Program-made: the position numbers and the translations under genes | Notes under the pieces: generated by a model | The model's database searches: none | What the model saw: the letters and a program-made list of their open reading frames with translations, nothing else | What the model was told of the DNA's origin: nothing | Assembly: GCA_963730685.1 (NCBI GenBank) | Contig: CAVSSP010000004.1 | Location: 1-64,000, forward strand | DNA length: 64,000 nucleotides | Source of the DNA: Bog-756 sp963730685 | Lineage (GTDB): Bacteria; Actinomycetota; Acidimicrobiia; Acidimicrobiales; RAAP-2 | Direction: 5' to 3' | Shown here: positions 1-7,292 of the stretch, piece after piece | How the letters are laid out: every line of letters starts with the position of its first letter | How positions within the stretch are numbered: position 1 is the first letter of the stretch

Positions 1-67
1 CCGGTTCGCCATCCGCGAGGGTGGCCGCACGGTCGCCTCCGGCCGGGTCACGAAGATCCTCGAATAG
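1..67 (+). CDS. tuf: Elongation factor Tu, C-terminal end (partial)
   Basis: Only the last 21 codons and the TAG stop (65-67) lie in the window; the reading frame begins at base 2. The visible end, with REGGRTVASGRV followed by TKILE, is the classic EF-Tu C-terminus (domain 3), which delivers aminoacyl-tRNA to the ribosome as a GTP complex. Position directly upstream of rpsJ matches the usual rpsL-rpsG-fusA-tuf string that precedes the S10 operon. The rest of the gene is outside the window. Confidence 0.95.
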   Translation, partial: RFAIREGGRTVASGRVTKILE

Positions 68-108
68 TCCTGCTGTGACGATCACCCCCACGAGAGGACC
101 CCGTACCC

Positions 109-438
109 ATGGCCGCTGAAGGCCCCCGCCAGAAGATCAGGATCCGCCTGAAGGCGTACGACCACGAGATCCTCGACCAGTCGACCGAAAAGATCGTGCA
201 GACGGTGCTCCGGACCCAGGCCAAGGTGCTCGGACCGGTGCCGCTGCCGACCGAGAAGCACCGCTACACGGTGATCCGGTCCCCCCACAAGTACAAGGAC
301 AGCCGCGAGCACTTCGAGATGCGGGTGCACAAGCGGTTGGTGGACATCGTCGAGCACACCCCGAAGACGGTGGACTCGCTGCAGCGCCTCGACCTTCCGG
401 CCGGGGTGGACATCGAGATCAAGATCCAGACGGTCTGA
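109..438 (+). CDS. rpsJ: 30S ribosomal protein S10
   Basis: S10 (NusE) of the 30S head, which also pairs with NusB in rRNA antitermination. The 109-residue product carries the family core KIRIRLKAYDHEILDQS near residues 9-25 and RSPHKYKDSREHFEMR near 64-79. It is a few residues longer than the usual ~102, with the excess at the N-terminus. ATG at 109 is preceded by GAGAGGA about 11 bases upstream. Unlike the tightly packed genes that follow, it is separated from rplC by 324 bp, so rpsJ may be transcribed partly with tuf rather than with the rest of the S10 operon. Confidence 0.97.
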   Translation: MAAEGPRQKIRIRLKAYDHEILDQSTEKIVQTVLRTQAKVLGPVPLPTEKHRYTVIRSPHKYKDSREHFEMRVHKRLVDIVEHTPKTVDSLQRLDLPAGVDIEIKIQTV

Positions 439-472
439 CCGCTCCGGCGGCGATCTTCGGGGTCCTGCCCCG

Positions 473-502
473 TTGAATCGACCTCTCGGGATGGTATAGG
501 GT
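473..502 (+). promoter_or_regulatory. Possible sigma-A-type promoter for rplC and downstream genes
   Basis: TTGAAT (473-478) and TAGGGT (497-502) are 18 bp apart; the latter fits the actinobacterial TAnnnT -10 form, and an overlapping TATAGG (495-500) gives a 16-bp spacing. Transcription would start near 508, just before the first hairpin of the spacer. Assigned by eye only. Confidence 0.35.
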
Positions 503-598
503 GTCTGGTCGGCCCGGTTTCGGGCCCCAAACATGTGAGTAGGACGTGTTCGAGCGCCCGCGGAAGGACGGCGGGGACCTCGGACCAAACCAGGCGAG

Positions 599-628
599 CG
601 CTCCGCTCGGGTTCTTCCGAGCGGAGCG
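599..628 (+). promoter_or_regulatory. Perfect 12-bp hairpin in the rplC leader
   Basis: CGCTCCGCTCGG (599-610) pairs with CCGAGCGGAGCG (617-628) around the loop GTTCTT. No T-run follows, so it is not a canonical intrinsic terminator. A structural role in a regulatory leader, or RNA processing, is possible. Confidence 0.5.
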
Positions 629-762
629 TCTGCGTGCGAGCCGATGCGATACGAGGCACCGGCGTAACCACCAGTGCAGGGTGCATGGCAAGCAGTGCCG
701 TAGGAACCGTCCTGTGCCGGCCGGCATGGGACAGAGCGAAGAGTCGAGACGGAGAAGCTCCA

Positions 763-1422
763 GTGGCCACCAAGGCGATCGTGGGCGAAAAGGTCGGAAT
801 GACCCAGATATGGGACGATCAGAACCGGGCCATCCCGGTGACGATGGTGCGCGTGGCGCCGGTCCGTGTCGTGCAGGTCAAGACCCCTGAGGGCGAGGGC
901 TACTCGGCGTTGCAGGTGACCTGGGGCCATCGGCGCTCCTCGGCCCTGACCAAGCCCGAGCGCGGGCACTACGACAAGGCGGGTGTCGACCCCGGGCGGC
1001 GGCTGGTGGAGCTGCGGCTCGACGACACCTCCGAGTACGAGGTGGGCCAGCAGCTGACCGCCGACCTGCTGCAGGCGGGCGAGCTCGTCGACGCCATCGC
1101 CGTCTCCAAGGGCAAGGGCTTCGCCGGCGGGATGAAGCGCCACAACTTCAAGGGCCAGGGTGCCTCGCACGGGAACCACAAGAAGCACCGCTCGCCCGGC
1201 TCGATCGGTGCCTGTGCCACCCCGTCCCGGGTGTTCAAGGGCACCCGCATGGCCGGCCGGATGGGTGGACAGCAGGTGACGACCCTCAACCTGGAGATCG
1301 TCCAGGCCGACTCGGAGCGGGAGCTCATCCTGGTCAAGGGGGCGGTGCCCGGCCCGCGGGGCGGCATCGTGATCCTCCGTGACGCCGTCAAGGCTCCGCT
1401 GGTGAAGGGGGGCAAGGCCTGA
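763..1422 (+). CDS. rplC: 50S ribosomal protein L3
   Basis: L3 is an early-assembling 23S rRNA binder with a loop reaching toward the peptidyl transferase centre. The 219-residue product starts VATKAIVGEKVGMTQIWD and shows the L3 signature FAGGMKRHNFKGQGASHG around residues 107-124. I chose GTG at 763 because GGAGAAG lies 5 bases upstream and the N-terminus then matches the family; the frame runs on upstream to 535, but that adds about 76 non-conserved residues. The stop TGA (1420-1422) shares its A with the ATG of rplD, which suggests translational coupling. Confidence 0.97.
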   Translation: MATKAIVGEKVGMTQIWDDQNRAIPVTMVRVAPVRVVQVKTPEGEGYSALQVTWGHRRSSALTKPERGHYDKAGVDPGRRLVELRLDDTSEYEVGQQLTADLLQAGELVDAIAVSKGKGFAGGMKRHNFKGQGASHGNHKKHRSPGSIGACATPSRVFKGTRMAGRMGGQQVTTLNLEIVQADSERELILVKGAVPGPRGGIVILRDAVKAPLVKGGKA

Positions 1423-2210
1423 TGAGCACCACCGAGACCATCGACCTCGAGACGGCCAGCCCGTCGGAGATCCGGAGATTCCTCCGTCCCGCCCCCCAGG
1501 TGCGCACCACCGTCCGACGGTCCGTGGACGGCAACGAGCTGGGCGAGGTGGCGCTCGAGCCGTCCATCTTCGGGATCGAGCCCAACCTGGCCGTCCTGCA
1601 CCAGGTGGTCACCGCCCAGCTGGCGGCGGCGCGTTCGGGCACCCAGTCGACCAAGACGAGGGCCGAGGTCCGCGGCGGCGGCGCCAAGCCGTTCCGGCAG
1701 AAGGGCACCGGCCGGGCCCGTCAGGGGTCGACCCGCTCGCCGCAGTGGATCGGTGGCGGGGTGGCGCTCGGGCCCAAGCCGCGCTCCTACGCCCAGAAGA
1801 CGCCCAAGAAGATGATCCAGCTCGCCCTGCGCTCGGCGCTGTCCGACCGCGCCGCCCAGGGCCGGGTGGTGGTGATCGACGCCTGGGACTTCGAGATCCC
1901 GAGCACCAAGGCGGCCATTGCAGTACTCGACGCCCTCGGGGTGTCCGGCCGGGTCCTGGTGGTGCTGGGCGGCGAGGACGGCTACGCCGACCGTTCCTTC
2001 GGCAACCTGCCCGAGGTCCAGACCATCGTGGCCGGCGAGCTCAACGCCTACGACATCCTGGTCAACGACTGGCTGGTGTTCACCGACGAGACCCTGCCGG
2101 GCGGTTCGGGCCCCGACGTCGAGGCCGGGGACGCTGTGGAACCCGGGGATGCAGTGGATGCGACCGAGGACGCCGGCGAGTCCGGTGCGGCAGAAGGAGA
2201 GGGCTCATGA
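1422..2210 (+). CDS. rplD: 50S ribosomal protein L4 with acidic C-terminal tail
   Basis: L4 lines the exit tunnel and is the autogenous regulator of the S10 operon in some bacteria. At 262 residues it is well above the usual ~205. The core (about 35-220) has the conserved tunnel-loop segment KPFRQKGTGRARQGSTRSP. Extra material sits at both ends: about 30 N-terminal residues and about 40 C-terminal residues from ~222 onward that are rich in D, E, G and A (for example DVEAGDAVEPGDAVDATEDA). The start overlaps the rplC stop by one base and the stop overlaps rplW as ATGA. The tail resembles those on L22, S3 and L29 in the same operon. Confidence 0.96.
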   Translation: MSTTETIDLETASPSEIRRFLRPAPQVRTTVRRSVDGNELGEVALEPSIFGIEPNLAVLHQVVTAQLAAARSGTQSTKTRAEVRGGGAKPFRQKGTGRARQGSTRSPQWIGGGVALGPKPRSYAQKTPKKMIQLALRSALSDRAAQGRVVVIDAWDFEIPSTKAAIAVLDALGVSGRVLVVLGGEDGYADRSFGNLPEVQTIVAGELNAYDILVNDWLVFTDETLPGGSGPDVEAGDAVEPGDAVDATEDAGESGAAEGEGS

Positions 2211-2497
2211 GGGATCCCCACAACGTGCTGATCCGGCCGGTGGTGTCGGAGAAGTCGTACTCCTTGATGGACAACAACGTCTATGTGTTCGTCGTGGACC
2301 CCTCGGCCACGAAGATCGACGTGCGCCACGCGGTGGAGCAGGCGTTCAACGTGCGGGTGGACAACGTCAACACCCTCAACCGGAAGGGCAAGACCAAGCG
2401 CAACCGGAAGAACAACTCCCTTGGTCACCGCCCCGACACCAAGCGGGCCATCGTCACCCTCCACGAGGGTGACTCGATCGACCTCTTCGAGAACTGA
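2207..2497 (+). CDS. rplW: 50S ribosomal protein L23
   Basis: L23 sits at the rim of the peptide exit tunnel and is the docking site for trigger factor and SRP. The 96-residue product has the family opening NVLIRPVVSEKSY, then VEQAFNVRVDNVNTLNRKGK and a basic KTKRNRKNNS loop. ATG at 2207 overlaps the rplD stop in an ATGA arrangement. No extension is seen here, in contrast to its structural neighbour L29. Confidence 0.97.
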   Translation: MRDPHNVLIRPVVSEKSYSLMDNNVYVFVVDPSATKIDVRHAVEQAFNVRVDNVNTLNRKGKTKRNRKNNSLGHRPDTKRAIVTLHEGDSIDLFEN

Positions 2498-2514
2498 GAG
2501 ACCGGTACCAGACC

Positions 2515-3351
2515 ATGCCACTCCGCTCACGTAAGCCGACCAGCGCCGGCCGGCGCTTCCAGACCGTCTCCGACTTCGCCGAGATCACCCGGGACCGCCC
2601 GGAGAAGTCCCTGTTGGCCCCCAAGCCTTCGACCGGCGGCCGCAACAGCTACGGGCGGAAGACGTCCCGCCACCGCGGTGGCGGCCACAAGCAGCAGTAC
2701 CGGATCATCGACTTCAAGCGGGACAAGGACGGCGTGCCGGCCAAGGTGGCCGCCATCGAGTACGACCCCAACCGCAACGCCCGCATCGCCCTGCTCCACT
2801 ACCTCGACGGTGAGAAGCGCTACATCCTGGCCCCGGCCCAGGTGCAGGTGGGAGACCGCCTCCAGTCGGGCCAGGGCGCCGAGATCCGGACCGGCAACGC
2901 CCTTCCGCTTCGCTTCATCCCGGTCGGTTCGGTGATCCACAACGTCGAGCTGCGCCCGGGTGGCGGCGGCAAGCTGGCCCGCGGGGCCGGCATGAGCGTC
3001 CAGCTGGTGGCCAAGGAGGGGGCGTTCGCCACCCTCCGGCTGCCCTCCACGGAGATGCGCCGGGTCTCCATCGACTGCCGGGCCACCCTGGGAACCGTGG
3101 GCAACTCGGAGGCCGAGCTGATCAAGATCGGCAAGGCCGGGCGGAACCGGTGGAAGGGGAAGCGTCCCCAGACACGTGGTGTGGCCATGAACCCGGTCGA
3201 CCACCCATTGGGTGGCGGCGAGGGCAAGACCTCGGGTGGCCGCCATCCGGTCTCGCCGTGGGGCCAGCCCGAGGGCCGTACCCGGGCCCGCAACAAGGAC
3301 TCCGACAAGATGATCGTCCGCAGGCGCCGCACACGCGGTGCCCGGCGGTAG
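2515..3351 (+). CDS. rplB: 50S ribosomal protein L2
   Basis: L2 is a primary 23S rRNA binder needed for subunit association and peptidyl transfer. The 278-residue length is normal. The highly conserved C-terminal block VAMNPVDHPLGGGEG, containing the functionally important His, is present around residues 223-237, and the protein ends in the usual basic run RRRRTRGARR. ATG at 2515 lies 17 bp after the rplW stop. Confidence 0.97.
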   Translation: MPLRSRKPTSAGRRFQTVSDFAEITRDRPEKSLLAPKPSTGGRNSYGRKTSRHRGGGHKQQYRIIDFKRDKDGVPAKVAAIEYDPNRNARIALLHYLDGEKRYILAPAQVQVGDRLQSGQGAEIRTGNALPLRFIPVGSVIHNVELRPGGGGKLARGAGMSVQLVAKEGAFATLRLPSTEMRRVSIDCRATLGTVGNSEAELIKIGKAGRNRWKGKRPQTRGVAMNPVDHPLGGGEGKTSGGRHPVSPWGQPEGRTRARNKDSDKMIVRRRRTRGARR

Positions 3352-3372
3352 GAAGACAGAGGGAAACGCCAC

Positions 3373-3651
3373 ATGCCCCGCAGCCTCAAGAAGGGTCCGT
3401 TCGTCGACGACCACCTGCTCAAGAAGGTGGACGTCCTCAACGCGGCCGGCGACAAGAAGGTCATCAAGACCTGGTCCCGCCGATCCACGATCATCCCCGA
3501 CATGGTGGGACACACCATCGCCGTGCACGACGGCCGGAAGCACATCCCGGTCTACGTGACCGAATCGATGGTCGGCCACAAGCTGGGCGAGTTCGCCCCC
3601 ACCCGGACCTTCAAGTTCCACGCCGGCCAAGAGCGGGCGGGGAGGCGCTGA
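3373..3651 (+). CDS. rpsS: 30S ribosomal protein S19
   Basis: S19 binds 16S rRNA in the 30S head with S13, contacting tRNA and bridging to the 50S. The 92-residue product has the family signature PRSLKKGPFVDDHLLKKV at the N-terminus and KLGEFAPTRTF near the end. Spacing is 21 bp after rplB and a single base before rplV. GGAGGCG close to its 3' end (3641-3647) acts as the ribosome site for rplV. Confidence 0.97.
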   Translation: MPRSLKKGPFVDDHLLKKVDVLNAAGDKKVIKTWSRRSTIIPDMVGHTIAVHDGRKHIPVYVTESMVGHKLGEFAPTRTFKFHAGQERAGRR

Positions 3652-3652
3652 G

Positions 3653-4387
3653 ATGCCTGGTGTGAAGACCAACGAGCGCGAGGGGACCCGGGCGGTGCTG
3701 CGGCACAGCCGCATGTCCGCCTCCAAGGTCCGCCAGGTGCTCGATCTCATCCGCGGCCAGGACGTGGACCGGGCCGCGGAGATCCTGGCTCTGGGCGACC
3801 GCGAAGCCGCCACCACGGTCGGCAAGGTGCTGGCCTCCGCCGTGGCCAACGCCGTCCACAACGACGGACTCGATGCCGAGGAGCTCTATGTGTCGGCATG
3901 CTTCGCCGACGAGGGCAGCACGCTCAAGCGGTGGCGGCCCCGGGCCCGCGGCCGGGCCACCCGGATCCGCAAACGGACCTCGCACATTACGATCATCGTG
4001 AGCAGGCTGCCCGACGATCGGATCGCCAGGCGCCGCGCCAAGCAGGCCGCCAACACCTCGCAGCGCTCCCGCCGCGTGGCGGGGTCCCGTCGCCGGCAGC
4101 GGTCCGAGGGCACCGACACCCAGTCGGCGCAGAAGAGGTCGGATGCCGACACCGGGGCCGAAGCGTGGCCCGAGGACGCCGTCCAGGCCGACGATGTGAT
4201 CACCGAGACGGAGGCCGGGCCGCTCGAGGAGTCCGACATCGACGGCGGGGACGACGCCGTCACGGAAGCCGATGACGAGGTCACCGAGACCGAGGCCGGC
4301 ACGTTCGACGAGGCAGACGAGGTCGACGACGAGTTGGAAGACAGCGACGACACCGACGGCGATTCAGCCGAAGAGAAGGGCAAGTAG
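3653..4387 (+). CDS. rplV: 50S ribosomal protein L22 with long charged C-terminal tail
   Basis: L22 contributes the beta-hairpin that, with L4, forms the exit-tunnel constriction. The core is residues 1-121 (SKVRQVLDLIRG; then LKRWRPRARGRATRIRKRTS for the hairpin). The total of 244 residues is about twice the usual length. After the core comes a basic stretch (122-152, rich in R and A), then a strongly acidic region (about 165-244) with repeated ETEAG and DD/DE patches. Some actinobacterial L22 proteins have C-terminal extensions, but one this long and acidic is unusual. It is directly abutted by rpsC. Confidence 0.96.
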   Translation: MPGVKTNEREGTRAVLRHSRMSASKVRQVLDLIRGQDVDRAAEILALGDREAATTVGKVLASAVANAVHNDGLDAEELYVSACFADEGSTLKRWRPRARGRATRIRKRTSHITIIVSRLPDDRIARRRAKQAANTSQRSRRVAGSRRRQRSEGTDTQSAQKRSDADTGAEAWPEDAVQADDVITETEAGPLEESDIDGGDDAVTEADDEVTETEAGTFDEADEVDDELEDSDDTDGDSAEEKGK

Positions 4388-5356
4388 ATGGGCCAGAAGG
4401 TAAACCCGTACGGGTTTCGGCTCGGTGTCACCACCGACTGGAAGTCGCGTTGGTTCGAGGAGCGCAACTACCAGAACTGCGTCATCGAGGACTGGGAGAT
4501 CCGCGACTACCTGATGTCGCAGCTCGAGTCCGCCGCGGTCAGCCGCATCGAGATCGAGCGGACCCGCGACCGGTTGCGGGTGGACATCCACACCGCCCGG
4601 CCCGGCATCGTCATCGGACGCCGCGGCGCCGAGGCCGACCGCCTGAAGAAGAAGATCGAGGAGATCACCGGCCTGAACAACCGGATCCAGCTGAACATCC
4701 AAGAGATCAAGCAGCCCGAGCTCGACGCCGCCCTCATCGCCCAGGGGATCTGCGACCAGCTGGCACGACGGGTGGCGTTCCGCCGGGCCATGAAACGCTC
4801 GATCCAGACGGTCCAGAAGGCCGGCGCCCTGGGGGTGCGGGTGCAGTGCTCGGGCCGCCTGGGTGGCTCGGAGATGTCCCGCAAGGAGTCCTACCGCGAG
4901 GGCCGCGTCCCGCTGCACACCCTGCGGGCGGACATCGACTACGGCTTCCGCGAGGCCAAGACCACCTTCGGCCGGATCGGCGTGAAGGTGTGGATCTACA
5001 AGGGCGACATCCTCCCCTACAAGATCTCGACGGAGGACAAGATCACCCGCGAGGCGGCCATGGCCGTGGGCGAGACGTCCGGCCAGGGCGGGGACGCCCC
5101 CCGCCGCCTGATCACCGCCGGTGGCGGCCGGCGGCGTGCAGAACAGGGTGCACCCGGCAGTGTGGTGACCGTCGACTCCGACACCGACGGGGCGACCGAC
5201 ATCCCCGAAGGCCTGGTGGACCGGTCGACGGCGGACATCGCCGCCCCTCCGGCCGTTCCCGACGAGCTCGAGCGCATCCTCACCGAGGACGAGGAGATCG
5301 AGCGCCGGACCCGCGAGCACCACGAGACGCCCCACTTCCGCAAGGAGGTGGACTGA
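4388..5356 (+). CDS. rpsC: 30S ribosomal protein S3 with extended C-terminus
   Basis: S3 lies at the mRNA entry site of the 30S and has helicase-related function. The core spans residues 1-211, including the KH-type RNA-binding segment RPGIVIGRRGAEADRLKK (71-88) and the S3 signature from GRLGG to YREGRVPLHTLRADIDYG (157-186). About 110 further residues follow, first basic (GGGRRRAEQG), then acidic and Pro-rich with LTEDEEIERRTREHHE near the end. Total length is 322, versus about 210-280 in relatives. ATG immediately follows the rplV stop. Confidence 0.96.
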   Translation: MGQKVNPYGFRLGVTTDWKSRWFEERNYQNCVIEDWEIRDYLMSQLESAAVSRIEIERTRDRLRVDIHTARPGIVIGRRGAEADRLKKKIEEITGLNNRIQLNIQEIKQPELDAALIAQGICDQLARRVAFRRAMKRSIQTVQKAGALGVRVQCSGRLGGSEMSRKESYREGRVPLHTLRADIDYGFREAKTTFGRIGVKVWIYKGDILPYKISTEDKITREAAMAVGETSGQGGDAPRRLITAGGGRRRAEQGAPGSVVTVDSDTDGATDIPEGLVDRSTADIAAPPAVPDELERILTEDEEIERRTREHHETPHFRKEVD

Positions 5357-5357
5357 G

Positions 5358-5795
5358 GTGTTGATGCCCCGCAAGGTGAAGCACCGCAAGCAGCAGCGCG
5401 GGCGCATGAGCGGCAAGGCCAAGGGTGGCAGCGATGTCACGTTCGGCGACTTCGGCATCCAGGCGCTGGAGCCGGCCTGGTTGACGGCGCGTCAGATCGA
5501 GGCGGCCCGGATCGCCATGACCCGGCACGTCAAGCGTGGCGGCAAGGTGTGGATCCGGGTGTTCCCGGACCGTCCCGTGACCCAGAAGCCGGCCGAGACC
5601 CGCATGGGCTCGGGCAAGGGGAACCCCGAGCACTGGGTGGCCGTGGTCAAGCCCGGCCGCATCCTGTTCGAATTGGCCGGCGTGGAGCCCGACCTGGCCC
5701 GCGAGGCCATGGAGCGGGCCATCCAGAAACTGCCCTTCAAGGCTCGCTTCGTGATCCGTCCCGGTACCCACGGGACGCCGGAGGTGCAGGTGTGA
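5358..5795 (+). CDS. rplP: 50S ribosomal protein L16
   Basis: L16 organises the A-site tRNA region of 23S rRNA. The start is GTG at 5358, not ATG at 5364: this gives MLMPRKVKHRKQQRG, matching the conserved MLxPRK opening of L16, and GGAGG (5344-5348) is 9 bases upstream. The C-terminal half holds the Arg/Lys-rich RMGSGKGNPEHWVAVVKPGR motif. Length is 145, slightly over the usual ~138. Its stop shares an A with the ATG of rpmC. Confidence 0.96.
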   Translation: MLMPRKVKHRKQQRGRMSGKAKGGSDVTFGDFGIQALEPAWLTARQIEAARIAMTRHVKRGGKVWIRVFPDRPVTQKPAETRMGSGKGNPEHWVAVVKPGRILFELAGVEPDLAREAMERAIQKLPFKARFVIRPGTHGTPEVQV

Positions 5796-6334
5796 TGGCC
5801 ACCGCCGCCGATATCTCCATGTACGACACCGACGAGCTGGAGCGCCAGCTCAGCGAGACGCGCCGCGAGCTCTTCAACCTCCGGTTCCAGCTGGCCACCG
5901 GGCAGCTGGACAACTTCTCGCGCATCAACCACGTGCGCAAGGACGTGGCCCGGATGATGACCGAGCTGCGCAACCGCGAGATCGCCGAAGCCGAGGGGAT
6001 GGCGTTCGAGGACCTTCCCGCCCACCAGGCCGCCGCCCGCCGGCGCTCCGCCGACCAGGCCCTCGGCCGCAGTGAGACCACCGCCTCGGAGCGCCGCGCC
6101 GCAGCCAAGGCCGAGGCCGAGGCCGAGGCCGACGAGGACACCCACGACCACGACGACCTTGACGACGACGACCTGGTCGACGTGGACCTGGTCGACGACT
6201 CGGCCGATGAGGACGAGATCGCCGATGAGGACGAGATCGCCGAAGAAGTAGCCGACGACGACGGGATGGCCCTTCCCGACGATGAGTCCGTCGACGGCAT
6301 CGAGGACTCGGGCGATCCAGAGGAGAAGAGCTGA
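5795..6334 (+). CDS. rpmC: 50S ribosomal protein L29 with ~110-residue acidic tail
   Basis: L29 is a small helical protein beside L23 at the tunnel exit. Residues 1-66 are a normal L29 (ELERQLSETRRELFNLRFQ, then RINHVRKDVARMMTELRNRE). The protein continues to residue 179: an Ala/Arg linker (67-106), then a tail (107-177) in which more than half of residues are Asp or Glu, including DHDDLDDDDLVDVDLVDD. L29 is normally 60-80 residues, so this almost triples it. The frame is continuous and its stop overlaps the rpsQ ATG by one base, so the tail is not a read-through artefact of a lost stop. Confidence 0.95.
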   Translation: MATAADISMYDTDELERQLSETRRELFNLRFQLATGQLDNFSRINHVRKDVARMMTELRNREIAEAEGMAFEDLPAHQAAARRRSADQALGRSETTASERRAAAKAEAEAEADEDTHDHDDLDDDDLVDVDLVDDSADEDEIADEDEIAEEVADDDGMALPDDESVDGIEDSGDPEEKS

Positions 6335-6621
6335 TGGCCGACGAGCAGACTGCCGACAAGACCGAGGACCGGGTCAACCGCCGCAAGGTGCGCGAGGGCC
6401 TGGTCGTGTCCGACTCCATGGACGCCACCGTGGTGGTGGCGGTGGTGGAGCGTGTCCGCCACCCCCGGTACGGCAAGACGGTCCAGCGGACCAAGCGCCT
6501 CTACGTCCACGACGGCGACAACGCCGCCAAGGTGGGCGACCGGGTGCGCGTGGTCGAGACCCGGCCGCTGTCGAAGCTCAAGCGGTGGCGGCTGTCGGAA
6601 GTCCTGGAGCGTGCCCGATGA
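6334..6621 (+). CDS. rpsQ: 30S ribosomal protein S17
   Basis: S17 is an OB-fold 16S rRNA binder important for early 30S assembly. The 95-residue product has the family core RKVREGLVVSDSMDATVVV and RHPRYGKTVQRTKRLYVHD. About 12 extra, partly acidic residues precede the core. TGATG overlap with rpmC upstream; its stop is nested in the rplN start (ATGA). Confidence 0.97.
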   Translation: MADEQTADKTEDRVNRRKVREGLVVSDSMDATVVVAVVERVRHPRYGKTVQRTKRLYVHDGDNAAKVGDRVRVVETRPLSKLKRWRLSEVLERAR

Positions 6622-6986
6622 TCCAGCAGGAATCCCGACTCCGGGTGGCCGACAACTCCGGGGCCAAAGAGGTGCTCTGCATCAAGGTCCTCGGCGGCTC
6701 ACGCCGCCGGTACGCCTCGATCGGGGACATCTTCGTGGCCACGGTGAAAGACGCCATCCCCGGCGCGGCGGTGAAGAAGGGCGACGTCGTCAAGTGCGTC
6801 GTCGTCCGGACGAAGAAGGAGAAGCGCCGTCCAGACGGTAGCTACATCCGCTTCGACGAGAACGCCGCCGTGCTCATCAACGACCAGCAGCAACCACGCG
6901 GGACCCGCATCTTCGGACCGGTAGGCCGGGAGTTGCGCGACAAGCGCTTCATGCGGATCGTCTCGCTGGCACCGGAGGTGTTGTAG
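6618..6986 (+). CDS. rplN: 50S ribosomal protein L14
   Basis: L14 is at the subunit interface (bridges to 16S rRNA) and is the landing site for RsfS. The 122-residue length is standard. MIQQESRLRVADNSGAKE at the N-terminus and GTRIFGPVGRELRDKRFMRI at the C-terminus are diagnostic. ATG at 6618 is fixed by the ATGA overlap with rpsQ. Confidence 0.98.
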   Translation: MIQQESRLRVADNSGAKEVLCIKVLGGSRRRYASIGDIFVATVKDAIPGAAVKKGDVVKCVVVRTKKEKRRPDGSYIRFDENAAVLINDQQQPRGTRIFGPVGRELRDKRFMRIVSLAPEVL

Positions 6987-7292
6987 ATGCGTATTCGCAA
7001 AGGTGACAAGGTCCAGGTCCTCAGCGGCAAGGACCGTGGCAAACAGGCCAACGTGGTGAGGGCCATCCCCGCAGAGGGAAGGGTCATCGTCGAGGGCGTG
7101 CACGTGGCCAAGCGCCACGCCAAGCCCACCCGCGCCACCATGCAGGGCGGCGTGATCGACAAGTTCATGCCGGTGTCGGTGTCGTCGGTGGCCATCGTCT
7201 GCAACAACTGCGGGCCAACCCGCATCGGGATGCGCATCGACGAGCAGGGCCGCAAGCTCCGGGTGTGCAAGAAGTGCGGGGGTGATCTGTGA
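6987..7292 (+). CDS. rplX: 50S ribosomal protein L24
   Basis: L24 initiates 50S assembly and lies near the tunnel exit. The N-terminal KOW domain (RIRKGDKVQVLSGKDRGK) is followed by a C-terminal zinc-ribbon-like set of four cysteines, C72 and C75 (VCNNCG) and C94 and C97 (CKKCGG). The 101-residue length is normal. It starts immediately after the rplN stop and shares one base with the rplE start. Confidence 0.97.
   Translation: MRIRKGDKVQVLSGKDRGKQANVVRAIPAEGRVIVEGVHVAKRHAKPTRATMQGGVIDKFMPVSVSSVAIVCNNCGPTRIGMRIDEQGRKLRVCKKCGGDL

Larger units (their letters stand above)
439..762 (+). promoter_or_regulatory. Long structured spacer and probable 5' leader of rplC
   Basis: This 324-bp gap inside the S10 operon holds no credible gene: the short frames crossing it lack ribosome sites and are Arg/Pro/Gly-rich composition artefacts. 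It contains a promoter-like pair (473-502) followed by three hairpins: 511-526 (6-bp stem), 599-628 (perfect 12-bp stem, 6-base loop) and 709-732 (10-bp stem with two G-U pairs, 4-base loop). The last ends 30 bases before the rplC GTG. A ribosome site (GGAGAAG, 751-757) follows. Ribosomal-protein leaders that bind their own product are well known in bacteria. That this is one is inference from position and folding potential. Confidence 0.5.

Noticed and set aside
546..890. 114-codon frame starting in the rpsJ-rplC spacer
   Set aside because: Runs into rplC in another frame, Arg/Gly/Ser-rich, no ribosome site and no family similarity.
82..1188. 368-codon open frame on the minus strand across rpsJ and rplC
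   Set aside because: Shadow of two certain ribosomal genes; high third-position GC creates long antisense frames throughout this window. No conserved domains.
3910..4275. Alternative frame through the acidic tail region of rplV
   Set aside because: The rplV frame is continuous, ends exactly at the rpsC start, and the alternative has no start signal.
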